Shown here: piece after piece, positions 13,746-13,772 of the stretch
Layout of the letters: each line of letters starts with the position of its first letter
How positions within the stretch are numbered: position 1 is the stretch's first letter
Assembly: GCA_021819535.1 (NCBI GenBank)
Contig: JAKAQU010000033.1
Span: 1-13,772, forward strand
Source of the DNA: Pseudomonadota bacterium
GTDB taxonomy: Bacteria; Pseudomonadota; Alphaproteobacteria; Acetobacterales; Acetobacteraceae
DNA: 13,772 nucleotides
Direction: 5' to 3'
Translations under genes and position numbers: made by a program
The notes under the pieces: generated by a model
What the model was told of the DNA's origin: nothing
Database searches by the model: none
The model's input: only the letters and a program-made list of their open reading frames with translations

Positions 13746-13772
13746 ATAGACATGCAAAATTCAGATATTTGA

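Larger units (their letters stand above)
13445..13772. other. Gene-free, AT-richer region, possible edge of a replication origin
   Basis: No gene is visible from 13445 to the window end. The stretch is richer in A and T than the rest (for example around 13520-13550 and 13700-13772). It contains two perfect opposed DnaA boxes, a separate 8-bp inverted repeat, a pair of imperfect direct repeats, and a TTAA-N6-TTAA motif (13473-13486), one base short of the TTAA-N7-TTAA site bound by CtrA. Together these suggest a DnaA-regulated region, possibly oriC. The window ends before this can be settled. Confidence 0.45.

Overview
The window is high-GC bacterial chromosome, most likely from an alphaproteobacterium and plausibly from the Acetobacteraceae/Rhodospirillales. 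The evidence is the GC-rich codon use, a 298-residue RpoH with an intact RpoH box next to an RluA-family pseudouridine synthase, a small DUF6476-like membrane protein divergent from that gene, a type 2 ArgC, and an apparent MreB N-terminus at the left edge. Most of the window is ordinary chromosomal backbone. The unusual content lies in the gene-poor gaps.

Layout, left to right. Positions 1-40 (minus) hold the first 13 codons of a gene that looks like mreB. A glycine-rich lipoprotein (181-423, plus) converges on a minus-strand run: a lytic transglycosylase lipoprotein (450-1151), a gamma-carbonic anhydrase-like protein (1262-1849) and argC (1839-2810). The gap 2811-3543 is dense in structure: a hairpin over the argC ribosome binding site, a GC-rich hairpin, a 12-bp tandem repeat, two MITE-like palindromes sitting in CTAG sites, and a transposase remnant. 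Then come folE (3544-4182, minus), two small low-complexity exported proteins in divergent orientation (4314-4547 minus, 4726-5046 plus), an MFS transporter (5077-6324) and a GT9 glycosyltransferase (6509-7654).

The stretch 7655-10224 is decayed. It carries a second transposase remnant, a polytopic membrane protein split by an in-frame TGA (8390-9460), the start of an IS3-like element, and a 51-codon ORF. Beyond it lie rpoH (10225-11121, minus) and the RluA-family synthase (11410-12447, minus), which has no Shine-Dalgarno but a TATAAT just before its ATG. A DUF6476-like gene (12508-12786, plus) and an unrecognised 222-residue protein (12776-13444, minus) overlap tail to tail. The last 330 bases are gene-free and richer in A and T. 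They contain repeats and two perfect, oppositely oriented DnaA boxes, so the window may end at the edge of a replication origin or another DnaA-controlled region.

The genes form no single pathway. They cover cell-wall and shape functions (MreB, lytic transglycosylase), arginine synthesis (ArgC), folate/pterin synthesis (FolE), heat-shock transcription (RpoH) and rRNA modification (RluA family). I found no CRISPR array, tRNA, rRNA or phage module. The best leads are the paired CTAG-bounded palindromes, the putative DnaA-box region, the in-frame TGA in the membrane protein, the sequestered argC ribosome binding site, and the apparently leaderless pseudouridine synthase gene.
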